Shown here one piece after another: positions 32,546 through 41,322 of a stretch of DNA of 64,000 bases. The translations under genes and the position numbers were made by a program. Source of the stretch: Fervidibacter sinensis (lineage in GTDB: Bacteria; Armatimonadota; Fervidibacteria; Fervidibacterales; Fervidibacteraceae); assembly GCA_032161045.1 (NCBI GenBank), contig JAVHTH010000011.1, one strand, 5' to 3'. The notes beneath the pieces were generated by a model. That model ran no database searches. It worked only from the letters and a program-made list of their open reading frames with translations, and was not told the DNA's origin. The number at the start of each line of letters is the position of its first letter. Within the stretch, counting starts at the first letter, position 1.

Positions 32546-34408
32546 TCAGCGTGTTCTGGACAGATAATAAATCGCCGTTGCCAAACTTGTTGTGATTCCA
32601 ATCACACGAGTGATATCCCACTGGCTACGGCGTCGGGGGGGAATGTAGAGAACATCGCCTGGTTGCATTACAGGTGCTTGAGACAAATCACCTCGTGAAA
32701 GCGCTTTGCCTAAGTCAAGTTTCATCACGATTGCAGAGCCATTGACAAATCTAATTAGCCTCGCCTCATCAAGCCGAGCATCGGCAATCGGTCCACCTGC
32801 ATTGCTTAGTGCAGTTAGCACGGTGTCGCCTTCTTGCAGCCTCACAGCACCAGGTTTCAAAACAGCCCCGTAAATGTAGGCTTTTGCCCGCTCAGGGACC
32901 AAAACCACATCGCCCGGTTTAAGGGGATAGGATTGTAAACTGCCCCCTTTGAAAGCGTCTTCCAAGTTGACAACTTTGACTTCGTTTCCGCTCACGATCT
33001 TGACTTGTGACAAATCGGAAATGTCAAGGCTAATTGGACCGCCAGCAGCGCTGATGGCGTCTACGACTGTCATGCGCGGTTGATAGTCAATTGCGCCAGG
33101 ACGAAGGACTGCACCTGCAACCCAGACTTTGCGAGTTGCGGGGATGAGTAAGACATCGCCATCTTGAAGTTCCAAGTTCATCTCCATTTCGCTTTCCCAG
33201 AGCAAACTCAAGAGGTCAATGGGTTTGCTTTCGCCTTTGCGAAGCAGATACGCTCCCGCTAAATCCGCATTGGGCAGAATCTCTTCGCCTTTCGCTAACA
33301 AATCAACAACCGTTGAACCGAGGGGAAGAAGGTAAGAACCCGGCTTTCGGACAGGACCGACTAAAGTTGCCTTCAAGACCATCGGCTCAACCAAAACTAC
33401 ATCGCCGGGTTGGAGATTTTGTGAGAGTTCCTTTATCGGGGCGGAAGTTTCTTGCCACAAAACTTTCAAGACCTCTTGCCCTTGACGAAGCACCCTGACT
33501 TGAAGTGGTCTTCCCGGCTCAACACTTGCCCCTGCCAATGCCAAGGCTCCAAGAACAGTGATGTTGCCTTTGAGGTCGTAAGTGCCTGGTCTCGCAACTG
33601 CCCCTGCAACGACGACTCCGGAGATTGTCGGCACAGAAACCAAGATTGTGTCTCCTTCTTGGAGTTTGACCGGCGGAACCGAACCGTTGACCAATTCAGC
33701 CCAAGGAACACTCAGCAACTCCGTCCCTGTGCGGAAGATGCGAACGGTAGCACTCGGATCTTTTACGCCACCTGCCGCTGCTAAAGCGTCAAGCAAGGTT
33801 CCATGAACGGGAACGGGGTAAATTCCGCCTTTTTCAACTGCACCGACAATGCTAACTTTCACGAATGCAGGTGGAACCCAAACGAGGTCACCGGGGTTAA
33901 TGAAGGCACTGTCGGTTTGAAACTCCCGCAGGTTAAAGCGGGCACTTTGACCGTCCCGTTGAAAAACACGGATTTGGGTTAAGTCGGCGTTGTCGGTAAA
34001 ACCACCTGCTAAGGCAACGGCATCAAAAATTGTCGGAGTTATCCCAGGCGGAATTTGATAAGCACCTGGGTTTTTGACCTCGCCTAAAACATAAACTCTC
34101 CTAACTGAAGCGGGGAACTGCTTTAGGGTGACAGTAATGCGAGGTCTACGGATAAACCGTCCCAACGCTTGTTGCAACTTCTCTGTCAACTCATCCAAAG
34201 TCAAGCCCGCTGCTTTAATTGCACCGACGAGTGGAAGACGAATGAAACCATCTGGACCGATGACTTGCTCGCCGGAGAGGGATTGGTCGTTCAGAACAAT
34301 GATGTTGAGGACATCACCTGGAACAAGCCTGTATGGCTCTTCTTCCTGAGCGTTTCCCCATTGCCAACAATTCACCAGAACTAACCCTAAAACGAACCAC
34401 CAACGCAT
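32546..34408 (-). CDS. Polysaccharide export protein with six SLBB domains
   Basis: The 620-residue protein starts with a signal peptide (MRWWFVLGLVLVNCW...A), then a PES/Wza-like domain (YRLVPGDVLNIIVLND, about residues 25-115), then six SLBB repeats, each with a G-x-V-x-x-P/G-G-x-Y-like turn and an A-x-A-x-A-G-G end. A C-terminal hydrophobic segment (IGITTSLATAIYYL) could anchor it. Wza normally has two or three SLBB units. The start is ATG 34408 with AAAGGGG upstream. It likely forms an envelope channel for a capsule or exopolysaccharide, with the NusG paralogue downstream boosting the operon. Confidence 0.88.
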   Translation of the reverse strand: MRWWFVLGLVLVNCWQWGNAQEEEPYRLVPGDVLNIIVLNDQSLSGEQVIGPDGFIRLPLVGAIKAAGLTLDELTEKLQQALGRFIRRPRITVTLKQFPASVRRVYVLGEVKNPGAYQIPPGITPTIFDAVALAGGFTDNADLTQIRVFQRDGQSARFNLREFQTDSAFINPGDLVWVPPAFVKVSIVGAVEKGGIYPVPVHGTLLDALAAAGGVKDPSATVRIFRTGTELLSVPWAELVNGSVPPVKLQEGDTILVSVPTISGVVVAGAVARPGTYDLKGNITVLGALALAGASVEPGRPLQVRVLRQGQEVLKVLWQETSAPIKELSQNLQPGDVVLVEPMVLKATLVGPVRKPGSYLLPLGSTVVDLLAKGEEILPNADLAGAYLLRKGESKPIDLLSLLWESEMEMNLELQDGDVLLIPATRKVWVAGAVLRPGAIDYQPRMTVVDAISAAGGPISLDISDLSQVKIVSGNEVKVVNLEDAFKGGSLQSYPLKPGDVVLVPERAKAYIYGAVLKPGAVRLQEGDTVLTALSNAGGPIADARLDEARLIRFVNGSAIVMKLDLGKALSRGDLSQAPVMQPGDVLYIPPRRRSQWDITRVIGITTSLATAIYYLSRTR

Positions 34409-34590
34409 TCGCTGAGTTCCCCTTTCGTTCCTTAAACTCTCAACTCGCATCATCTCAACCCCAACTTTTGGTTTGAATTTTAACACGCAAGGAAGCATTT
34501 GGCAGGCAAAGGGAGACACAAGACATGCAGATGAATTTGCAACGGTGACATTTTAGCGGGAAATCACTCTCAGCTAAAATCCGCTCTGAA

Positions 34591-36828
34591 CTACTCGCTT
34601 CCTTGCTGGTCCAAATCTTCGGTCGGCGGTGAAGGCATGTGCAAATCGCAAGCCTCTTTCGGGATATCACTTTTCGGAAGCGTTTTGGTAACAACGCTTT
34701 GGGCTGGGCAATTAGGTGTTGCCAATTTGCCGGAAACAGTGCAGATCAAAACTGGTTGAAGTTCCTCACGGTGAATTGAGCATCTCCGCTTTGGCGCTTT
34801 ATAGGCTGGAAGAAATTCGCTGTAAGTTACAGGGCAAAAATCTGTCGCCAACAATCCCGATTCGGCACAGATAACAACGCGGATTTTCCTTTCCTCGTCC
34901 CTATTGTCGGCTTCGTGTTCGTGGGAAAGAGTTCGGAAAGTTTGCTCCCCCGGGTAATACTTCAAGGCAGCCATTACAACCTCTTTGAACACAGGGGCAC
35001 ACAGAGTTCCACCCGAGCCAGACTTCAAAGGTCTGTTATCATCGCGTCCTAACCATACCCCACAGGCGATCGTCGGTGTGAACCCAACGAACCAAACATC
35101 TTTGATATTTTCGCTTGTTCCCGTTTTGCCCGCAACTTGGTAGCCTGGGATTTGTGCTCGCTTCCCCGTTCCCTTAGTGACGACAGAGATGAGCATCTTC
35201 AAAAGTTGGCGCGCCACCTCTGGTGCCAAAACTTGTTGTTCCTCCGTTTTTGCGGAGTAAATAAGTTTTCCCTCGCTGTCGTAAACCCTGTTGATGCCAG
35301 TTGGTATCACCCTCACACCGCCCCTTGCAATTGAAGCCAAAGCCGCAGTGTGATCCAGAACTGTAACGCCGATAGAACCAAGTGCCAGGGAATAACTTGC
35401 AGAAGCAGGGTTGACATTAGGTGGGAACCGAATGCCCATGCGAGTGGCAACTTCAATTGCCTTGTCAACCCCGACAGCCCTTATCAATTTGACGGCGATG
35501 ACATTGTTTGAAGTTGCCAGAGCAGTCTCAAGAGTCATCGTCCGACCGTAACGACCATCGTAGTTCTTAGGTGACCACCATTTCCCATTGCCGATAGGGA
35601 AAGAAATGCGCGAGTCGTTAAACAGACTATTCGGACGGAATCCCATTTCCAAAGCAGCAGCGTAAACATACGGTTTAAAGGACGAACCTGGCTGGCGGTA
35701 GGATAAAACTGCTCGGTTGAAGTGGTCCAATTTTCGCTTTCCCGTGCGCGGGTCAACCCTATAAGGGCGACCTCCATACATCGCTAAAATTCGTCCCGTT
35801 GGGATGTGAATGACAACGATCGCCATTTGGTCTGCTCCAGTATAGCGGTAAGCCCTGAGAAATCGCTCAGCAATAAGTTCAACTTCCTTCTGCAACTTGT
35901 AATTGAGGGTCGTGTAAACTTTCAGACCACCTCTGTCAACTATGTCGTGCCCGAATCTGCGAACTAATTCTCGTTTGACATATTCAACGAAGTGGAATGC
36001 TTTTGGCGGTTTCACCAACCAAGTTGGCTCTGGACGGAGCCCTTCCGTTACAGGGACTTGTTTCGCTGCTTCTGCCTCGGAGCGAGTTATATAACCTTCC
36101 TCCGCCATGACATCCAGTATGTAATCACGGCGTCGTTTTGCTGCCTTCGGGTTGACAAAAGGAGACAAATCTGAAGGTCGTTTAGGTAAAGCCGCAAGCA
36201 ATGCCGCTTCGGGCAAATTCAATTCGCTGACATCTTTGCCAAAATACAGTTCCGCTGCAGCCTGAACCCCATACGCTCCATGACCATAGCAAACAGTGTT
36301 CAAGTAAAGTTCAAGCAATTCCTCTTTGGAAAACTTCCTCTCCAACCGAACAGCCAGCAACAACTCTTTTAACTTGCGGCGGATGGTCTTTTCAGAAGAG
36401 AGGTAGAGGTTGCGGGCGAGTTGCATTGTGATTGTGCTACCACCTTGAACATAACTTCTCGCCTTCAAACATTCCCAAACCGCTCGCACAATTCCTTTGG
36501 GGTCAATGCCGGGGTGGGTGTAAAACTTGCGGTCTTCAGCTACAATGGTTGCCCATTGTAGGGTTTTGGGGATTTTGCTGAGAGGCACCCACTTTCGGTA
36601 AACGGACATTGTTGTGCCGAGCAGAACACCATCCGCAGAGTATATGTAGGTTGCTTGGCTCAAGCGTAAGTTCGCGACATCATCCAGATTAGGCAAATCC
36701 TTTCCCAACCATTTGACGAACGCTGCCGCCATCCCTATTGCCAGAATGTAACTGAGGACGAAACCGATAGCGAGCCAACGAAGCCATTCCCATAGAGGAG
36801 AAGATTTTGCAGGTTTGCGCCTTCGCAT
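34591..36828 (-). CDS. Class A penicillin-binding protein (PBP1A type)
   Basis: The 745-residue bifunctional enzyme has an N-terminal cytoplasmic basic tail, one membrane helix (about 17-40), a GT51 transglycosylase domain (VAEDRKFYTHPGID, then QGGSTITMQLARNLYL) and a transpeptidase domain with SxxK in PGSSFKPYVYA (about residue 382), SxN in TSNNVIA and KTG in AGKTGTSENIKD. The C-terminus has a cysteine-bearing tail (CAESGLLATDFCP, CTVSGKLATPNCP) seen in some class A PBPs. It polymerises and cross-links peptidoglycan. ATG 36828 has GGAGG 10 bases upstream. Neighbour of ftsZ. Confidence 0.93.
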   Translation of the reverse strand: MRRRKPAKSSPLWEWLRWLAIGFVLSYILAIGMAAAFVKWLGKDLPNLDDVANLRLSQATYIYSADGVLLGTTMSVYRKWVPLSKIPKTLQWATIVAEDRKFYTHPGIDPKGIVRAVWECLKARSYVQGGSTITMQLARNLYLSSEKTIRRKLKELLLAVRLERKFSKEELLELYLNTVCYGHGAYGVQAAAELYFGKDVSELNLPEAALLAALPKRPSDLSPFVNPKAAKRRRDYILDVMAEEGYITRSEAEAAKQVPVTEGLRPEPTWLVKPPKAFHFVEYVKRELVRRFGHDIVDRGGLKVYTTLNYKLQKEVELIAERFLRAYRYTGADQMAIVVIHIPTGRILAMYGGRPYRVDPRTGKRKLDHFNRAVLSYRQPGSSFKPYVYAAALEMGFRPNSLFNDSRISFPIGNGKWWSPKNYDGRYGRTMTLETALATSNNVIAVKLIRAVGVDKAIEVATRMGIRFPPNVNPASASYSLALGSIGVTVLDHTAALASIARGGVRVIPTGINRVYDSEGKLIYSAKTEEQQVLAPEVARQLLKMLISVVTKGTGKRAQIPGYQVAGKTGTSENIKDVWFVGFTPTIACGVWLGRDDNRPLKSGSGGTLCAPVFKEVVMAALKYYPGEQTFRTLSHEHEADNRDEERKIRVVICAESGLLATDFCPVTYSEFLPAYKAPKRRCSIHREELQPVLICTVSGKLATPNCPAQSVVTKTLPKSDIPKEACDLHMPSPPTEDLDQQGSE

Positions 36829-36870
36829 TCTGATCATGCCTCCGAAAAGTTAGACAACTCTCAGGACATT

Positions 36871-38028
36871 TTATGAACTCTGGGATCGTCGCAGGAACGA
36901 GGGTATGTTCAATGTTTCTTCGTCAAGTTCCTCTTCTCCCTCAACAGGTGCTTGCTTCACTGGAGTTGCAGGTTGACTTGGTTGGGCTTCACGACTCACT
37001 TCCCTTCGTTCCCAAGGTAAGCGGGTGGGTGTCGGGGCTGGGCGAGCCTCACCAAATCCAGTGGCAATCAATGTGATTCGCACTTGGTCCTTCAAGTTTT
37101 CATCGTAAACCAAACCCCAAATCACATTGGCGTCAGCAGAGTTGACTGCGTTGGTGATGATATCAGCGGCTTGCTTAACTTCTTCAACGAGCAAGTCAGG
37201 CGGAGCGAAAATGGTAAACAAAACATTTCTCGCCCCCGTAATTGACGCTTCAAGCAGCGGGCTGGAAATGGCTTGCTGTGCTGCTTCAACTGCTCGGTTC
37301 TCACCGTGGCCGTAACCAACTCCCATAAGCGCCGTCCCAGCATTTTCAAGAACAGCCCTGACATCAGCAAAATCAACATTGATCCAACCTGGGCGGACGA
37401 TCAAATCCGTGATACCTTGCACTGCTTGTGTTAGAACTTCGTCTGCCAGTTTGAAAGCATCAGCCATAGTTGTTCGGCGGTCCGATAACTCAAAAAGCCG
37501 CTGGTTTGGGATGACTATCAAGGCGTCCACAACATTTCTCAATTCGTTGATACCTTGAAGCGCGATCTCCATCTTCCGCTTGCCTTCAAAAGCGAAAGGT
37601 TTTGTAACGACAGCAACTGTCAGGATGTTCTTTTCTCGGGCGATTTGGGCGACGACGGGCGTAGCACCAGTGCCAGTTCCGCCACCCATTCCAGCAGCCA
37701 AAAAGACCATTTCAGCATTTTCCAATAGAGAGGCAATTTGCTGTCTGTCCTCTTCAGCAGCCTGACGCCCAATTTGGGGATTGCCACCAGCACCTCGTCC
37801 ATTAGTTAACCGAACCCCTATTTGCAACTTTTTCATGGCTTTTGAAAGCCCCAACGCTTGGGCGTCGGTATTGATGGCGATTAACTCCACGCCTGTAATT
37901 TCGTTTTCCACCATCCGGTTTATAGCGTTCCCTCCAGCACCACCTATGCCGATAACCCGGATGTCAACAGGTTTGGAAGCGCCATCCTCACGGTAATCGG
38001 CGACCCAATGTCGCCTTTCCTCCAGCAT
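36871..38028 (-). CDS. ftsZ: Cell division GTPase FtsZ
   Basis: The 385-residue tubulin homologue has IRVIGIGGAGGNAINRM at the N-terminus, the GTP-binding signature GMGGGTGTGATPVVA (about residue 113), the T7-loop segment VDFADVRAV and the C-terminal binding peptide IPSFLRRS. It polymerises into the Z-ring. ATG 38028 follows GGGGAGG by 8 bases; an upstream ATG at 38091 is less likely. It stands apart from ftsA/ftsQ, between PBP1A and a cation efflux gene on the same strand. Confidence 0.96.
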   Translation of the reverse strand: MLEERRHWVADYREDGASKPVDIRVIGIGGAGGNAINRMVENEITGVELIAINTDAQALGLSKAMKKLQIGVRLTNGRGAGGNPQIGRQAAEEDRQQIASLLENAEMVFLAAGMGGGTGTGATPVVAQIAREKNILTVAVVTKPFAFEGKRKMEIALQGINELRNVVDALIVIPNQRLFELSDRRTTMADAFKLADEVLTQAVQGITDLIVRPGWINVDFADVRAVLENAGTALMGVGYGHGENRAVEAAQQAISSPLLEASITGARNVLFTIFAPPDLLVEEVKQAADIITNAVNSADANVIWGLVYDENLKDQVRITLIATGFGEARPAPTPTRLPWERREVSREAQPSQPATPVKQAPVEGEEELDEETLNIPSFLRRSQSS

Positions 38029-38115
38029 GTTCTTCGCCTCCCCAAAAAGGTTTCTTCCGTTCTTCTGCCCTTTGGGATTATGAGACCGCAAAAACCGGCT
38101 GTCAATTGAACCGCT

Positions 38116-39045
38116 TCAATGGACGATTTGTTGCGATGATTGCTGAATGTCGGGATGAACATGGTTCTCGCATAGGTAGTGGCTTGAACACTCTGAAGGT
38201 TCAACCTGCAAAGTCGCATGGTAGATGTGAAATTGACGACGAAGTATCTCCTGAGCACCGGTTAAGACCGAGTTTATGTCCTTCATGCCTTCTTCGTTCA
38301 CAACCAAATGGGCACTCAAGTAACGACAACTTGAACACAGACTCCAAATGTGCAGGTCGTGGACCTGCTTGACATTGGGCAAGGACTCCAAAGCATCGCG
38401 AACCGATTGAGTGTCAATGCCGTAAGGAACGCCCTCCATGAGGATGTGAGCCGCTTCTTTTGCAACCTTCAAGGCATTATACCCGATCGTCGCTGTGATG
38501 AGCAAGGACAAAATTGGGTCAACCCAAAACCAGCCTGTCAAAGTCATTACCACCCCTGCCGTTATTACCCCCACTGACGAAGCAGCATCACCAAATACAT
38601 GCAAAACAGCGCTCTTGACATTTAGGCTCTGTCGCATATGGCTATGGAGCATGAAAATGACAGCGATATTCGCCGCTAATCCGATTGATGCGATGATAAG
38701 CATTTCCTTGGCGAGGATAGGTTGAGGGTTCAACAAACGACCGATCGCCTCCCACGCCAACCAAACACAAATGACCAAGAGGGAACCAGCATTGAAGGTG
38801 GCGGCGAAAATTTCCAACCGGTGAAGGCCAAAAGTGTGTCGGTCAGATGGAGGACGCATCGCCAAATAGACAGCGCCAAGCGTTAAAACCAAGGAAAGTG
38901 CATCCGTCAAGACATGAAATGCATCGCTCAAAAGCGCCAAACTGTGAGTCCATAAGCCACCAATCAGTTCAGCCAAAAAGATTGTTGCCGTCAAACCGAC
39001 TGCTATCCACAATCGTTTCCGCAAATTTTGTTCACGATCATCCAA
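38116..39045 (-). CDS. Cation diffusion facilitator (CzcD/ZitB-like)
   Basis: The 309-residue protein has six membrane helices and the two metal-site motifs HxxxD in SDAFHVLTDALS (helix II) and HVFGDAASS (helix V), plus a His-rich loop and a cytoplasmic domain with VHDLHIWSLCSS. The C-terminal tail is rich in Cys/His (CSSHYLCENHVH). It exports Zn2+ or a similar divalent ion by proton exchange. TTG 39045 follows AGGAGGG by 8 bases; the longer frame to 39114 has no ribosome site. Confidence 0.9.
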   Translation of the reverse strand: MDDREQNLRKRLWIAVGLTATIFLAELIGGLWTHSLALLSDAFHVLTDALSLVLTLGAVYLAMRPPSDRHTFGLHRLEIFAATFNAGSLLVICVWLAWEAIGRLLNPQPILAKEMLIIASIGLAANIAVIFMLHSHMRQSLNVKSAVLHVFGDAASSVGVITAGVVMTLTGWFWVDPILSLLITATIGYNALKVAKEAAHILMEGVPYGIDTQSVRDALESLPNVKQVHDLHIWSLCSSCRYLSAHLVVNEEGMKDINSVLTGAQEILRRQFHIYHATLQVEPSECSSHYLCENHVHPDIQQSSQQIVH

Positions 39046-39163
39046 CGACTTTTCCCTCCTGTCTCTCGGTTTCGCCGTTAACTTGATCGGTGCAATTTGT
39101 AACAATTTTGCCAATGGATGCTTAGAACGCTACATCGTCGTTGAAGCGAGAGGGGGAGAAAGG

Positions 39164-40612
39164 ATGCGAAGGGTATTGGTGCTTGTGGGTGTAATCTCGC
39201 TTGTCTTTTGTCAAGTTACCGTTTCACAGAGAGATCCTTTGAACGAACTGATTTCAAACCCTGCTGTTCGTGGCGCATGGCTTGGGGTTTTGGTGCAGAC
39301 GACCGATAACCCTCCCAAGACCATTTACGCCCTTAACGAAGACAAACGGTTCATGCCTGCCTCCAACACCAAATTGTTCACAACTGCTTTGGCGCTGGAA
39401 AAGTTAGGTCCGGATTTCGTGTTCGTCACACCACTTTTGACAGATGGCCAAATTGATGATGGAACCTTAAATGGCAACCTTTACCTGAAAGGCTCTGGTG
39501 ACCCATCTCTAACTCGCGACCGCCTTCGTGAATTGGTGAAGGCTCTTGTGTCAAAAGGCGTCAAATCTGTCAAGGGCGACATTATCGTGGATGTCAGCGC
39601 TTTCTCAGATAACCGATGGGGAACTGGCTGGTCGTGGGATTATTTGCTTTACGGCTACGCTGCCGAAGTGTGGGCAATTGCTTTAGACCGCAACAGTGTT
39701 ACGGTTCAAATTGAACCCGCCTCAACTGAAGGGCAACTGGCTCATGTTTCCGTTTCGCCCTCAACCGATTGGCTCATGATTGACAACCGTATCCGGACAA
39801 CTCGGTCAGGCGAGTCGCGATGGTCTATTTGGAGAGATCCGTGGGAAAGGGTTATTCACCTTAGAGGACAAATTCCGTTAGGTGTTGCTCCTGAAACCGT
39901 TCGCATCAGCGTGCCATCAGTCCCCTACTATGTTGGCGAAACTTTCCGCTCAATGTTGCAAGAGGTGGGTGTCGTTGTGAACGGAAATGTCAAAATGGGA
40001 CCAACGCCGCCCGATGCGGTTGTAATTGCTGAGGTGAATTCGCTCCCCTTGAAGGAGTTAGTTTGGTGGCTTAACAAAGTCAGTGATAATCTCTACGCAG
40101 AAATGCTCTTGCGAGTTGTGGCTTTAAGGGAGACAGGGCGGGGGAGCATTTCAGACGCGATGCAAATTTTGGAACGGCAACTGCAAGACTGGGGAATTGA
40201 TCCATCTGATGTCAAACTTGTTGATGGAAGCGGCTTGTCCCGTCTGAACATGGTCACGCCCAGAGCAATTGTCAAACTTTTGCAAGTGGCAAGAACTCGT
40301 CCTTGGTTTGATTCGTTCAAGGACAGTTTGCCTGTTGCGGGTAAAGATGGGACCTTGCGAGCCCGCTTCCAAGGAACCCCAGCAGAAGGTCGGGTTTTCG
40401 CAAAAACGGGTTTCATAGGAAGTGTTGTCGCCCTCTCAGGTTACATTCAACGCCGAGACGGAACGGAACTTACCTTCTCAGTGATAGTCAATCACTACGA
40501 TGCCATAACCCGCCATGTTCAATCCGCTGTTGACAGATTTGTTGCGTCGCTTGTTGAAGGCAGAGAAGCATCGCCTGCGGGATCGTTTACTTCTTCCGCC
40601 TCCAATAACTGA
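39164..40612 (+). CDS. dacB: D-alanyl-D-alanine carboxypeptidase/endopeptidase (PBP4, DacB)
   Basis: The 482-residue exported enzyme has a signal peptide (MRRVLVLVGVISLVFCQ), SxxK in PASNTKLFTTALAL (about residue 67), the inserted domain typical of PBP4, SxN in KVSDNLYAEML, and KTG in FAKTGFIGSV (about 413). It trims or cuts peptidoglycan peptides. ATG 39164 has GGGGGAGAAAGG directly upstream. It faces a methyltransferase gene and the two frames overlap by 26 bases at the 3' ends. Confidence 0.93.
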   Translation: MRRVLVLVGVISLVFCQVTVSQRDPLNELISNPAVRGAWLGVLVQTTDNPPKTIYALNEDKRFMPASNTKLFTTALALEKLGPDFVFVTPLLTDGQIDDGTLNGNLYLKGSGDPSLTRDRLRELVKALVSKGVKSVKGDIIVDVSAFSDNRWGTGWSWDYLLYGYAAEVWAIALDRNSVTVQIEPASTEGQLAHVSVSPSTDWLMIDNRIRTTRSGESRWSIWRDPWERVIHLRGQIPLGVAPETVRISVPSVPYYVGETFRSMLQEVGVVVNGNVKMGPTPPDAVVIAEVNSLPLKELVWWLNKVSDNLYAEMLLRVVALRETGRGSISDAMQILERQLQDWGIDPSDVKLVDGSGLSRLNMVTPRAIVKLLQVARTRPWFDSFKDSLPVAGKDGTLRARFQGTPAEGRVFAKTGFIGSVVALSGYIQRRDGTELTFSVIVNHYDAITRHVQSAVDRFVASLVEGREASPAGSFTSSASNN

Positions 40613-41252
40613 CGGCGAACCCGTCATCCAAAGTTGTGCTCACCATCAAGGTATCAAATTCTGGATGAGCGCTTATCATGTCCAAATAGCGCTGCATCGC
40701 TCGCCTCATCCTGATGGCATTGTGAACCAAGATGAGAGCACCCGGGAGCAACTTTTTCGGGTAGAGGTAGCCGAAGTAGTCTTGCTCGCGCCCTTTGTCT
40801 GCGTCCAGAAAAACGAAGTCAAATGGTCCTTCCAATGTCGGGACAATTTTGTGAGCATCTCCCTCAAGGAAAGTGACTCGGTGGTCAAGACCTGCTCGCT
40901 TCAAATTCTCCTTCGCCAACTTCACCCGTTCGGGGTCAATCTCAATCGTTGTCAAGTGACCATCTGTCTCTTCAAGAGCCAAGCAAATCCAAATGGCGGA
41001 GTAGCCATTTGAAGTGCCGACCTCAAGGACATGGCGGGAACGGGAAATTTTCACCAACATGTTCAGAAACTGCCCGTCTGTGCGTGGGACATTTGAAAAA
41101 CGCCCTCGCACCGCTTCTAACTCTTGCAGCAAAGGTTCTATCTCCTTTTCTCGCTCCTTCAATGGTGCATCCTTCGGCGCAAGAGCAAACGCCTGCACAG
41201 TGAGTAGGCTCAGGCTACCTGCAGCGGTAGTCAAGAATTCCCGCCTTCTCAT
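40587..41252 (-). CDS. O-methyltransferase with a Tat-like signal
   Basis: The 221-residue protein has a class I SAM-dependent fold of the catechol/caffeoyl-CoA type: VGTSNGYSAIW, TTIEIDPERV, FVFLDADKG. Its first 30 residues read MRRREFLTTAAGSLSLLTVQAFA, a twin-arginine signal with a signal-peptidase site. Export is unexpected because SAM is cytoplasmic. Either the signal is retained as an anchor, or the enzyme acts outside on an unknown donor. The start is ATG 41252 with a GAGGTGATG sequence just upstream. Confidence 0.82.
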   Translation of the reverse strand: MRRREFLTTAAGSLSLLTVQAFALAPKDAPLKEREKEIEPLLQELEAVRGRFSNVPRTDGQFLNMLVKISRSRHVLEVGTSNGYSAIWICLALEETDGHLTTIEIDPERVKLAKENLKRAGLDHRVTFLEGDAHKIVPTLEGPFDFVFLDADKGREQDYFGYLYPKKLLPGALILVHNAIRMRRAMQRYLDMISAHPEFDTLMVSTTLDDGFAVSYWRRKK

Positions 41253-41322
41253 GAAACATCACCTCGTTTGCGAGCGTTAAGGAACTCAAAACTTTTGACG
41301 CATAAATTCAGCACCAGAAGCG

